64,000 nucleotides of DNA from Gracilaria vermiculophylla (lineage: Eukaryota; Rhodophyta; Florideophyceae; Gracilariales; Gracilariaceae), in assembly GCA_019155205.2 (NCBI GenBank), contig JAHNZQ020000079.1, forward strand, positions 1,234,388 to 1,298,387, in the 5' to 3' direction. Numbering within the stretch: the first letter of the stretch is position 1; each line of letters opens with the position of its first letter. Shown here in pieces: positions 20,575 through 32,123 of this stretch. Both the position numbers and the translations under genes were made by a program. Under the pieces are notes generated by a model that had not been told where the DNA came from, searched no databases, and saw only the letters and a program-made list of their open reading frames with translations.

Positions 20575-21568
20575 ATGGCTCGAGGTCCGCCACGTTCCAT
20601 GCAGGAACAGCTTCACATCATATAGATACACGCCGACAAACATTCCAACAGTGCTATCGCTAAAACCTTGAAGCATGCTAGGGTCACAATTGCTACTTTT
20701 CCCAAAAATCCGACTCTTTTTGGATTAAAACGATCTCCGGGAGGCTCTAAGAAGCTCAGCCCAGCAGCTAAAAAAGGAATCAAAAGGACGTTGTAGAAAG
20801 AAAACGTATTGTGCAAAAAAATTGGAATAAATCTCAATCTCAACGTTTCTAAATCAACTATATATAGGCAGATAAACAGCACAAATTTATATAAATATAA
20901 AAAAATAAAAAACTTTTCTTTCTCCAAGACCATCACGACCAAAAGAGAATTGATTGGTGTGCTGGAAAAGCTTACTAAAAAAGGAAAAGGGAAAATGTTA
21001 TTTTTACTGACGAAAAAGGGTTCCATTTGGATGGACCAGATTGCTACAAATTTTATTGGCACGATCTTCGTAAGGAACGTCATGAATTTCATACCAGGCA
21101 TTCCAGTGGAGGCTCTGTGATGGTCTGGGTGGGCATTTCTATAAAAGATCGCACAGAAATTGCATATATTGAAACAACCATGAACGCAGGAAAATATTAA
21201 GAAGTTCTATACAAATATTTGCTACCGTTCAGATTATGTTTTCATGAAAAAATTTCATTTTTCAACAGGATAATGCGCCTGTAAACACTTCATCTTTAAT
21301 CAAAAACTGGCTACAAGAGTCTGAAGTATCTGTTTTAGAGAAGCCGGCGCGCTCACCAGATTTGAACCCAATTGAAAACGTTTGGGGACTGCTGGCGAGG
21401 ATGGTTAATGCGCATGGAAGGCAATTTCAGACAGTCTTTGAACTTAAAAACTGTATAAAAAACTGCTGGAAATCTATAACAGTTTCAACTGTAGAAAAGT
21501 ACATCAATTCGATGCCGAAACGCTGCATTAGCGTTATACAGCAAAAAGGATGCAAAAATAACTATTGA
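20575..21568 (+). pseudogene. T2 transposase, DD34E, frameshifted
   Basis: The transposase would cut and paste the element at TA sites. The N-terminal region starts near MARGPPRSMQEQLHII and has a stop at once. The helix-turn-helix part lies in the ORF 20809-21120 (NVSKSTIYRQINSTNLYKYK). The first catalytic Asp is in TDEKGFHLDG (about 21004, another frame). The second is in FQQDNAP (about 21267), and the Glu in LNPIEN falls 34 residues later, the Tc1 spacing. The tail 21362-21568 is open and ends MPKRCISVIQQKG. Catalytic residues survive but the frame does not. Confidence 0.82.
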
Positions 21569-21579
21569 GCGTCACGAAA

Positions 21580-22132
21580 TGTGGCACTATCAGTTCTCAT
21601 CTTTAGGCAGTAGAGCACAACGTCCGTCAGGAGTTTTTGTTGACTCCAAACGTGCGAGTTCCAAAAGGCGATCTCCCGTATTCGCTGTCACGAGCCGGGG
21701 GTTTTCTTAAAGTGGAGTCGCAAACACCAAGCGGATGAGGAGTTTCACTGGACGGAAAATGCTCGTACAGGCACTACTATGAGGCGACCTGGGGATCGGT
21801 GGCTTAAAAACCTTTGGATAATCGACGAGAGTCTCCAATCAGAAAAAGAGATGAAAACTCAAGGGTGCTTTGTTTACTTCCACAAAGGTGGGGCTCGACC
21901 GGCAGATTAAGTATCAAGCCGGGAGCCCGCGTTGGCAGCTCCCACTACTGTATTAATTAACCGCACTTATTAACTAAAATAAATATAAGTTCTACCGTCC
22001 CTTAAGGATAATGTAGCGCACGCGGGCCGAATTATACACCACGTGGCTCGGTTGATAAAATACAAGCCCTCCTTAGGAACATCAATCCATAAAGCCACAC
22101 CACCATATTTTCTTAAGAGCCACTGTACTGCA
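21580..22132 (-). repeat. E2b 3' LTR
   Basis: 553 bp. Read on the minus strand it begins TGCAGTACAGTGG and ends ACATTTC-side TGTGG inverted (CCACA). Preceded (at 22133-22150) by the purine tract GGAAAGTGGGTA on the minus strand. Aligns along its length with 31566-32123. Confidence 0.88.
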
Positions 22133-22720
22133 TACCCACTTTCCTAAATTGCACCACGTCCTCGAGGTGCATCTTCCAATAGTTCGATACCTGGGTGGCT
22201 CCAATCAGTGTTGATGCTAGCACGGCCTCCGGCGAGGTGACGTATTCTCTCTTTCAGGTGCTCCTTCATACTTCCGTACTCCTAGCGCAGCGTACCCCCG
22301 CGGGCTCGTGTTTTGTCCCTTGCGGTGTTTGCGGGCTCTGGCCCTCCTTGACCCCGCCTCGTCTCCTCCTTCTTGGTGTAGCCCGTCTTTGCTGCCGCGC
22401 TAGTCAGTGGCTTGAGCTTTCGCGCACTCGAGCGTGTCGTGCGCGGCGTAGGCGTTCAATCTCCGTGGCCGGAGCAGAGGTCAGTCCGGACTGTTGGCTG
22501 ACTCCCTGAAGGCACACGACTCTCCGATTCCTTCGTGCATTGCTCTTCGGGGAACACCCGTTTTATTGCGCCCGCTCGTTTTGTCTCCGTGAACGTGCAT
22601 CATCTTATGCTGTACTCGTCTGCGCCCTCTGCGGCCTCCAATAGACATGAACTTGCGCGCCGCCATGGTGCTCCACACCTCGCCTTTCTCAGTTCGTCCG
22701 TCCTCTCAACGCCTTCCACG

Positions 22721-24750
22721 ATGGCGTCTCGACGCGGATCCCTCCTCGGTCGGGCGTGTAACTGCGGTCAGCTCCCCAAGTGGCGTCAGATCACTCTCCT
22801 GAGATGCCACGATATGTTCGGTTGCCATCCGTCTGGCTACCTACACCTTCGGCATGTCTTCTCCAACTCCGGCGCCTTCGTGTCCATCCAATCCCAAGGT
22901 GTATCACACCTCGACCGGCGCACCATTCTGCCCAGGAGAGCAATTCGAGCATCGTTCCACGCGGGTCTTCGTTCCGATCCACGACAAGCTTGTAAGTCTC
23001 CCGTGCCCTGTGGAGGACTACATCCATCATTTCGTACCGTACCTCCAGGCAATACGATTCCGCGCTGTACCGGAGGTTGCTTGGAACGACCAGAAGCGGA
23101 ACCGGATGGACGGCCATTGCCATCACTGGCTCCACAGTCTGGTGCACGGTGATAATGCTCCAACCACGGTGGGACACTGTGATACTCTTTATCTCAGGTG
23201 CGCCGGGGAACGGGAAATCCAGGTGCAACTCCAGGTACTCTTTCACAAGGAAAGATCGCATCAGGGAGCGGGGCGACCCGGAAGCATTGCCGATGGATGC
23301 TCGGCCCTCACGGGTTTGCACTTCGAACCCCCATTCGATCCCCTCTACTGGCTCAACCGAAATCGTTGGAGGACGCACCTTGCGTATGAGACCCGAGTAC
23401 GTACCGCCTTCGGGTACTTCTACGGTTGGCATAACACGGAATTCCACGACATGCCTTACGGACAACGTCCGAAGTACTACCGCAAGGTGAACGACTCTTG
23501 GAGGGACCACCGGGTATCCCCGTACCTCTGCGTGGCGACACCCATTACATTTGCGTACCACACCTCGGAGGTTCTAGATCCCCACGTCTCCGTAGGGCGT
23601 TTCGTCATGTTGATCGCCTCGAAAGAGTTCGCGGTCGGCACCCTGATGGTTTATCTCCAAGTAGCGGACAAAAGCGTCACTTCCAATACTCAGTGCCGCA
23701 ACGATCGCCTCTACTGGGATTCTTCGTATCAACCGACCGCCGGAAGTTTGCTCTCCTTGTCGGAGTCTATTATCCGGGCCCTGCGCATTTTTGGCCTTCA
23801 AAACCTGATCAAGGGCACTGATTTGAGTGAGTGCGAGGCGGAGACGCTGCTGGATTACAACCTGCAGGTGGCATGGAACAATTTGCCGGGCTTCGTTTGG
23901 TACGACTACGGCGAAGATAAGTTCCACCCCATCGTGAGGAGTCCCCATGAAGACGACAACGGGCGAGCCTACCTGGCCTTTCCCCGTCTGGCACCTTCTC
24001 GGGTTGCTCACGTGCTACGGCTCCGAGTACCCGACTATATCCCCTTGATGAAGAGCTTGGCGCATCATACGCCCCGTCGGTTACTGGCTCCGTCCGAGTA
24101 AATGGGTGCACCGCCTGAGGTGATAACGCCGCGGCCCGCAGCAATGCCGGATGCTCCCGCAGTGGTAGCCGTCGTGTGTCTTATGGAAGAGAACGAGATT
24201 GCTCCTGCCCCGAAAGCTTCGGTCCCGGTGGTGCAACCCCGATTGCGGAGCGTCCCTGCGCCTGTTCTTTAGCCTCGCCTGCGGAGCATTCCAGTTCCCG
24301 CACCGCCGTTATCTCCGGTGTCGTCGACTCCGTCCTTGGCTCTGCCGAACTCCACGGCGGTGCGTGTGCAGTCCCTTCAAGAAGCCCAGGCCCCTGTTGG
24401 GCCGCTGCTCGCGATTCCTTCCGTGGCGGTTTTTGCTCCGTCAACGGATTTGGTCGCTTCGGGTGCAGCAACAGGCGGGTTATCCTCTGGGGCTCTGGGT
24501 GTTACTTTCCAGGAGTTGTTGCAGGCGTGCCTGGTGACTGGCCGTCCTGCTCCGGCTTCTCCTCTGGAGGCTCTGCGCGAGGCGTGCGCCTGGGTCATAG
24601 AATCCCACAAGGCCCGGGCGGACCGAGCCTCTATGGTGGCCAGCAAGTAAAGCATGTAATAGTTTTTTGAGAGCCAAGCGCTCACAGCAAAGCTGTCCTT
24701 AAAGCGGAGTGTACTACGTGATTCGGTGAGCTTTAGGTGAAAGATCCCTT
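22721..24750 (+). CDS. E2b antisense ORF (aORF), opposite strand to gag-pol
   Basis: The main open part is 22854-24101 (415 codons, starting MSSPTPAPSCPSN). The same frame goes on past a TAA (24099) and a TAG (about 24268) to 24650, and similarity to E2d extends to about 24740. The ancestral protein would be roughly 600-650 aa. The first part is rich in Tyr, His and Trp (RFRAVPEVAWNDQK, TTVGHCDTLYL, WYDYGEDKFHP). A Pro/Ala/Val-rich linker follows, then a helical tail (GALGVTFQELLQACLVTGRP). A short upstream frame, MASRRGSLLGRACNCG (from 22721), is conserved too. E2d and E2c carry homologous parts on the same relative strand. It resembles no Gag, envelope or enzyme I know. Confidence 0.7.
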
Positions 24751-25004
24751 GCAATAGGAGTTAGTTCCCGGTAGCGGCGGTATAAAAGATCCTTAAGGTG
24801 GAGCAGAAGCTCGATGAAAGGTGGTGGCAATACGAATGGGCTGTGCCCGTGCGCCCAGGGACACAAAGTGCCGCCGCTGGAGCGTGCAAAAAGCGAGCAA
24901 TAGCGTCCTGGAGGCAAAAAAGAGAACTCCAGGTGGGGGTTAGACAGCGAAGACGAAAAAAACTCCAGTTGGGGGCCCCCTTCGCCTTTTCTAAACGATA
25001 GCGT

Positions 25005-28000
25005 CTATGCAGAGCGGTGTTTACGCACAGGATTGGCGTTGTATCTTCTAACGAAGTTCTCCGGGATGTGTTCCGGAGGTTGTTTCATGTCATCTTTTGA
25101 TATGTACCCATACCAGCGCAGGCGGTACAGTAGTTCTGCAGGGGCTTGTCGGTGGGAGAAGATGTGGTCCACCGCGTCGAAGATGTCACCTTCAGGCGTC
25201 ATGTTGGTGTCTGGGGCCCCCAGCGATGGTTCACCAAGACCGGTGAGGCGGTTCCTCTTGTCCCGTGGTGTCGTCGCGCCTGAGGTGGTCGGACGCGGAA
25301 TCTCCGCGCGTTGTCCCTGAGGTGGGGTGGCGGACATTCCTGAGAGGCTGTGCGTCGAGAATTTTGTCGCCCTATCGCGGGAGACGACGTCTCTGAGCCC
25401 GTTCACCTCAATGGCGACAGTATCCCTATAGGTGGCCAGGACTTTGTAGGCCCCTGAGGTGGTCGGCGCTAGCTTGCGCGTGACGTCTGGCGTTTCGGCG
25501 GATGTTTCCCGGGGTTTGTGGAGGAAAACCTTTTCGCTTTCCTTTAGGTGAGGGCCTTCCATAACCTTTCCGTCGAAGTACTGTTTGTATCTCCTATGCG
25601 AGGCGTTGAGTCTCTCCTTTGCGAGGGAGAGTGCGTTCTCATACCGCCTTAAGATGGAGCGTTTGGCTTGCGCCGCTGTTGGCGCCTGTGGCCCTTCCGC
25701 TGGGCGCGCCGTGGCGCGTGCCGCAATGAAGGCACTTGGCGGGACGCGGGAGAGCACCAGATTGAAAGGAGCGGTCCCCGTGGAGCGGTGCACCTGCAGG
25801 TTGTATGCATACGTGAGGGGGCCCACATATGCGTCTCAATCCTTCTGGTGGTCTGCGACGCACTGCTTCAGCCTCAAGGGGACGGTATTGTTGAACCTTT
25901 TCGCCTGTCCGTTTGTTTGGGGGTGGTAAGCAGTTGTAAAAAACTGTTTCATCCCCAGCTTTCCGGAGATGGCGTTGAAGAGCTTCGCCGCAAACTGGGG
26001 TCCATTTTCCGTAAGGAGGTACAACGGTATCCCGTAGGGGTAAACCCAATGCTCCAGAAAAGCATCGGCAATCACTGCTGCAGTGGTGCTCTAGAGGGAA
26101 ATGGCACGCGTGATCTTGGAAAAGCGATTCTTGATCCCAAGGATAAATAGGTGCCCTCGCTCCGTCTTGGAGACAGGACCCAAGATATCCATGGCCACGA
26201 ACTCCAATGGTTCTGAAGGTGGGAACAGCGTGAGCGGCGTCCGGTGTTTCCGTATACTCGATCTAGCGGCGGCGCAGGAATAGCAACCCGCCACCGTTTG
26301 GAAGGCGTCCCTAGCAATGCTCAGCCCATAGAACTCCCTCTGCATGGTGAAACACATCCAAGATTCACCGGGGTGCCCGGCGAGGCGAGGATGGGGAGAG
26401 AAATACAGCACCCTCGCCCGCAGCTTCGTCGGGACCACCTTTTGGAGAGCTCCATCCAGGGGGGCGCGGCGTACAAGCACGCCGTCTCGGTCGACGTCGA
26501 ATGAAAATGGCAAGCTCCTCACAGTGGCGAGGCACTCCTTGCAGTACGCATCCGTTCTCTGTTCAGGAACTACGCTATGGTAATGGGAAGAACTTCTTTC
26601 TCCTCCTTAACAAGAGCCATCACCTCAGGGAGTCGGCTATACTTTCGTTCAGGTTCACAGCATTCCAAACATTGTCCATCGGATCCTTCTTTCCCGTCGG
26701 CGTCTTGTATAACCAGACACGGGATAGTGTCCTCCAGAGGTGTTTTGTCCTCCCCCTCGGTGAAGATCCGCAAGAGCGCGTCTGCTGCCTGGTGTTTAAT
26801 GCCAGAGCGGTGGACGATATCAAGCTCGAACACCAGGAGGCGTACCCTCCACCGTTTCAGACGACCGGAAGCATCCGTCAAGGACAATATCCTCTTCAGT
26901 GGTGCGTAGTCCGTCCTCAAGGTGAAACGAGACCCTTCCAGGTACGGGCGTAAAAACAAAACCGCCCACACAATGGCCAGACATTCGCGCTCCGACGTGG
27001 AATAATTCCGTTCCGTAGGAGTGAGGGTGCGACTCCAATATCCGATGGGTTAAAGTCCACCTTCCGTTTGCTTCTGTAGGAGGGCACATCCGACCTGGTA
27101 TTTACAGGCGTCCGTGTCCAGCACCATTCGGGTGTGCCGCTTCGGAAGTACCAAGATTGGTGGTTTTATTAGTCTACTCTTCCGGGTGTCGAAGGCTTCA
27201 AACTCCCCATCCGTCAAGATAGCCAATTTCGTTGGCTTGTGCTTCTTCAAGATGCAATTTAACAGCGCCGCGGTACGGGAGAAATTCGTTACAAACCTCC
27301 GGAAGACGTTACACAACCCAAAAAAGGAGCAGAGCTCCGTCTGGTTTGTGGGAGGGTGAGCTTCCTTGATGGCGTCCTGAGTTTTCCTGGAAACCTGGAG
27401 GCGGCCCGGGAGCACAACGTGCCCCAAGTAGTCCACCGACGACTTAAAAAAGAAACATTTATCCAGCTTCAAGGTGAGTCCAGCATCCTTTACGGGTTGG
27501 AGCACGTGCTTCACATGCATGAAGTGCTCCTCCAGGTTGCGGGAGTATATGATGACGTCATCGATATGCACCAAGGCGTACTGCCACTTCATCTTTGACA
27601 GGATAATGTCCACCGCTCGTTGGAACGTAGCGGGGGCATTCTTCAATCCGAATGGCATCCTTAAAAATCTGAAGATCCCGCAGTGCGAGGTAAACGTTGT
27701 CGTATCCTTATCGGAGTCGTCCATAGCAATCTGCCAGTAGCCGCTGTTGACATCCAGCGTGGAGAGAACGGACGCAGCGCCTAAGAAGGCGACATATTCA
27801 TCCATACGGGGTATCGGGTACGAATCGCGTACCGTCACCTCGTTGAGGCACCTGTAGTCAATACAGAACCTTAAAGAGCCATCTTTCTTCTTTAAAAACA
27901 CCACCGGGGAGGCCCATTCGGAATTGGAAGGCTCGATAACGCCCTTCTCCAGCATCCTGTGGACCTCATCGCGTTCAAAATTGCGCGCATGGGGTCCGAC

Positions 28001-29026
28001 CCTCCTCGGGAGTTGATGTACCGGGTTTGCCTCCGGTGTGAGCTGGATCCTGTGCTTGGCCAGGCTGACCTGACCCAGGCAAGCAGACCACATGTCCTCA
28101 AAGGCAGATAGCATCTCCACTATCATATGGCGATAGTCTTCGAAATCCTCGCCAATTTTGAGCTTCTCCTGCCAAATGGCCGGATTCTCTTCTTCTGGAG
28201 CCGCTTAAGTCGCTTCAGCCTTCGTGCTGGCGATTGCATTACGGTCCGCAACGTCTACCGCTCGAGGAAGATGAGCCAGTCCTGCAGGGGCGGGTAGTGC
28301 CAGTCCGAAAACAGTTCCTTTCTGGAGCCGTAACGGCGACTTATTCAGGTTGGCGAGCACAACCCTGAAGGGAATGTTCAGTACTATTTCCATAACACCG
28401 TTCGCCATCATGGAGTTCTGCTTTGTCGTCAGGTGTAGACTCTCCTGTAGGAACGAAAGGCCAGATGCAGAGGTTTGCACCCAAACTTCGGCATGACTCC
28501 TCGTGGGTATTTCAACGCTCTTCACCACTCGGAGCGTATTTGACTGTGTCTCCTTAGGAAGATTACCCACATGACGCGCGTTGGCGCCCGGTCCTGGAGA
28601 TGCGGACGGGATACCTACAGGGGCGGCGTCATGAAACGTCACCTTTCGCAGGCGTGGGTAGATTGCATGTACATACCGATCCACAAAGGAAGTGCCCAAT
28701 ATGCACTGTGCGGCCATATTGGGCGCCAAGAGGAATCACACTTTCACCTGTAAGGTGCCCAACCGGATGTACAAGGGGATTGCGCCGAGGATGGTCAATG
28801 CTCGACGCGACGCATCGCGCACCGTAGGGAGCTTGCCAGTCGTCAAGGAGCCGAGAGCAGACCGTAAGAGCACGTCGGCGTGCACCAGATTGGGACCAGC
28901 TCCGGTATCGAGGATAGCACGTACCGTGGTGGAGGCGAGCGGGGAACATCCTGTAGAGGCGAATACCTTGTAATTCTCACGGTGGAGCGTGCAAACAGAA
29001 TCCTCAAAGGTGTCGAATGGGTCCAA
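25005..29026 (-). pseudogene. E2b Pol: protease, reverse transcriptase, RNase H, integrase, chromodomain
   Basis: From 29026 downwards. Protease has AILDTGAGPNLV (28736-29026). A linker follows (28205-28729), ending at a TAA. Reverse transcriptase (27050-28126, 358 codons) has FCIDYRCLNE and MPFGLKNAPATF, with the catalytic motif changed to HIDD where E2c has YVDD. RNase H (26570-26971) has LRTDYAPLKRIL. After a frameshift near 26550 the integrase zinc region and core follow (26091-26522, 25836-26075); the second Asp is Glu (TENGPQF) and the core Glu is Lys (GQAKRFN). A TGA at 25836-25838 replaces a Trp. The last 273-codon stretch (25005-25826) carries the chromodomain (YRLRWYGYISKDD). Confidence 0.9.
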
Positions 29027-31411
29027 CGGGGTTGGGGGGCCAGCCGATTATGCGTTGGTGGAGCAGACGGCTTCTCCCCCTTTCCTGAAGGCGAACTCCG
29101 TGGAGCTGAGGCTCGATGGTAAAGAGCCACGCGGAGCCTCTACGCGTGGCTCTGAGGGTTTTCCTGGTTGGGGGGGGAATGAGTTCCAGTCAAGGACGGC
29201 GTCTGCGGTTGTGCATCGCGATGCGACGTGTTCCGTTGAGGTGCAACCGGCTTGGGCACCGGCACCAGCGTTGTGAGTGCAAGTGACAGTGGGACAAGCT
29301 GCACTCCGGGTGGAGCACGGTAACTATAGTTTCCTTGAGGGAAGCGGATGTCGCGATACGCGGTTCGATAACTTCCGCTCTCCGTTGTTGTCTCCTTCAG
29401 GTCCTGGAAGTTTTTCTCTCCTTCCTGCAGGATGGGGGCCCTCATTGCCAAGGTGAGAGTCGTACAGTGTATGGGCTCTCGTGACAAGCAAATCCTGCAA
29501 GGCGGTGGGTAGCCTCGAGGGTTTGTAAATTGGACGCTCCTGTAGGATCCTGCCGAGGCGTACAAAGTGGGAGACGAGGGTGTCCTCGTCCTAGACGGTG
29601 CTCCCTGAGATGAGGCGTATGTGAGTGTAAGGGCCTCTTGTTCTCGTACGAGCGTGAGCTCGTCGACCTCCTCCGAGGTGCTGGAGTCCAGCGTCAGGTT
29701 GGATGCCCGAAGGGTCCTTGAGGTCGCCGGTTTGTCCGAAAGTGGAGCATGGCTGCGACGAACGGCATGGTGGGTATCCCACTAGGATTCAGCGAAACGC
29801 GCTAGCTCCGTATAGGTGGTCTTTGGGTGCGTTTCCAGGTGATTACGTACCCTCGCGCATATCAAGGGAAGGAGTCCCTCGACGAACAACGACTTCCACC
29901 GCCGTTAGGAGTACCCATTTCTATACCATAGGGCCTTTGCCCACAGCTTCGGCAAGAACTCCATCTCGTTCATTCTTGTTTTCTGCCAATAAGAGGTGAC
30001 TTCAGCTTTAGCATCGGCTATCACCTCGTCGGTGGCGTACCTTTTCAGAAGGAAATTGACAACCTCCAGGCACGTCGTCAAGATCTCCGTTCCAGGGTCA
30101 TCCACAATGGTGCTCTCCCCCGTGACGTGGGGCTGCACCAGCGAGTGCGCTTGGTCTGAGGTATAACTGAAAGCACCATACGGCGGCACCTTCATGGACA
30201 CCATTGGTATCACACGCTGAACGGAAGCGTGTGAGAAAATTCAAAACCGAGATGGGGTCTTCGCCTGAGAAGGAGTGCTTTTTCATTTGAATATCCATGC
30301 GGCACTGGATCTTCGGGAGTCGTTTAGCGACCGACGCGTCGTAAAAAGTGGAGCGATCAATCAACCTGTAGGTGTCATAATCCACCACTTTGGAGAAGAG
30401 GTCATTAAGCCGGACGACCTTGCTGACACTTCTGCTTTTCTCCTTGGGAGGTATACTGTCCTCCAAGCTGGAGCTGTATGCGGATTCGGAGTCTGAATTT
30501 CTCTTCAAATCGGTGCCTCGCTTTCTTCTTTTCTATCTCCGTTTCTTTGGGTATCTTTCCTTGAGGTGCTCTGGGTTACTGACGATACCCCCGTTATTGC
30601 AATCCACCCGAGGAGTATCCCGTTCTTCTCTCCTTGGGTAAATTCCCTCGCGACCGGTATCCTGTCCTCCTCCGCCGGTTATTAGGTCCAGACGGCGCAC
30701 AGCAAGGTTCCTGAGGTGGTCCCATTTCCCTACGGCAGTATCCTTTCCTCCTCTGGAGTAGGAGGTGGCATTATTCTGTCCTTCTCTTGCCGCGGTCACC
30801 TTAGGTGTAGATAGAAGGAACCTCTCCTGTATGGAAGAATAACTTTCAAACGCCGTTGCGGGGAGCAGCTGTGAGGTTTCGGAACGAACCTCCACGCGGA
30901 TAATATCTGAGAGCACCTCTAGGAGAGGGTCGAAATCCAGCAAAGCATCCACAGCACGGTCAGCGCTCTCCGCTGCGATTTCCTCCACAAGGACGTGGCG
31001 GAGTGCTCCGAAATACGCTCCTACACCTGCAGGTGCTCTTTCGACCAGCTCTTGTGAGGGCCAATCCGTAAGGCGTGCGGCCAGTGACTCCAGGAGGGAG
31101 TTTGTCTCCGGGTGTTCCCGTCCCTACAGCTCCTGAGGTGGAGGCTACAATGCCGTGTGTGGTTCTTCAACCTCCATATCGGCATTTTCCAGAGGTGTCG
31201 CGGGGGATTCCGCTTGCCTTCGATCATGCATTCTTGTAAGGCGATTCTTAAAACGCTCCATAGAGAAGCCAGGAATCCGAGGGTGACTTTCAGGGTCCTC
31301 CAGTGTGGCGGCCATCCCCTTAGGAGCGCTGCGCGTGCTGCGCTCACCAACAGAGTTGGTTTCTTGAGGGTTCTGTAGGGGGGTTTCTATTGGGTGTTTT
31401 GAGGGGTCCAT
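29027..31411 (-). pseudogene. E2b Gag region
   Basis: Begins MDPSKHPIETPLQ at 31411, shortly after the primer site, in the same frame as pol, so the parent element made one Gag-Pol chain. Open pieces at 30533-30988, 30098-30508 and 29591-29782 keep this frame; others are shifted. Recognisable Gag features are the TRFRSACDTNGVHEGAAVWC and LLKRYATDEVIADAKAE stretches, typical of retrotransposon capsid helices. I see no clear CCHC knuckle. Stops at about 31145 and 30533 and frame changes near 30200 and 29900. Confidence 0.8.
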
Positions 31412-31545
31412 AGAGAAGTAGGTCGGGGGTGATTTTCTTCCACTTCCGAATCACCTGAAGAACGAATTCAACTGTTAGCTACCGATCGATGCAAACTAGA
31501 ACACTGTTATGCTGCGACTTTTGCAAATTCTATAGGAGGCTGACC

Positions 31546-31563
31546 TTCTAAGTCGGGAGACCA
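31546..31563 (-). promoter_or_regulatory. E2b primer-binding site
   Basis: On the minus strand TGGTCTCCCGACTTAGAA starts two bases after the LTR end. It begins TGG, as expected for pairing with a tRNA 3' CCA end. The same site is at 45156-45173 in E2c. Which tRNA is used cannot be told here. Confidence 0.75.
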
Positions 31564-31565
31564 GT

Positions 31566-32123
31566 TGTGGTACCGTCAGTTCTCCTTTCGAGGTAGTAGC
31601 GCACAACGTCCGTTTGACGTTTTTGTTGATTCCAAAGGCGCGCGTTCCTAAAAGGTTGTCTTTGGTAATCGCTGGCACGAGCCGGGAGAATTCTGAATAG
31701 GGATCCGCAAACACCAACCGGAGCGGGAGGTTCACTGCGCGGAAAATGCTCCTAAAGGCGCTGCTATGGGACAACATGGGGATTGGTGTCTTGGAAACCT
31801 GAGGATGATCGACGAGAGTCTCAAACCGAAAAAAGTAAATAAAGACTCAAGTGTGAAGGTTTTTTTTCACCAGAGGTGGAGCTCAACCGGCAAATCAAGT
31901 ATCAAGCCGGCCCCCGCGTCGGCAGGTCTCACTACTGTAATAACTATCCGCACAAATTAACTCAAATAAATATAAAATCTACCGTCCCTTAAGCATACTG
32001 TAGCCCACGGGGCCGAATTATGCACCACGTGGCTCATTTAACAAAATACGAGCCCTCCTAATGAATATCACGCCATAAAGCCACACCACTATACTTCCTT
32101 ACTTTTTAGGAGCCACTGTACTA
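31566..32123 (-). repeat. E2b 5' LTR, end displaced by element C
   Basis: 558 bp here; its outermost two bases appear at 33675-33676, beyond element C. Minus-strand reading: TACAGTGGCTCC near the start, GAGCCACGTGGT in the body, ACTGACGGTACCACA at the end. Same family as the LTRs at 15330, 21580, 44429/53942, 44601 and 53383. Confidence 0.88.

Noticed and set aside
22791..23561. 256-codon minus-strand ORF in E2b as an extra sense-strand gene
   Set aside because: It is the mirror of the antisense ORF, and no matching long sense ORF is seen in E2d.
24176..24670. 164-codon plus-strand ORF in E2b as an independent gene
   Set aside because: It overlaps the antisense ORF in another frame. The frame continuing from 22854 is the one conserved with E2c and E2d.
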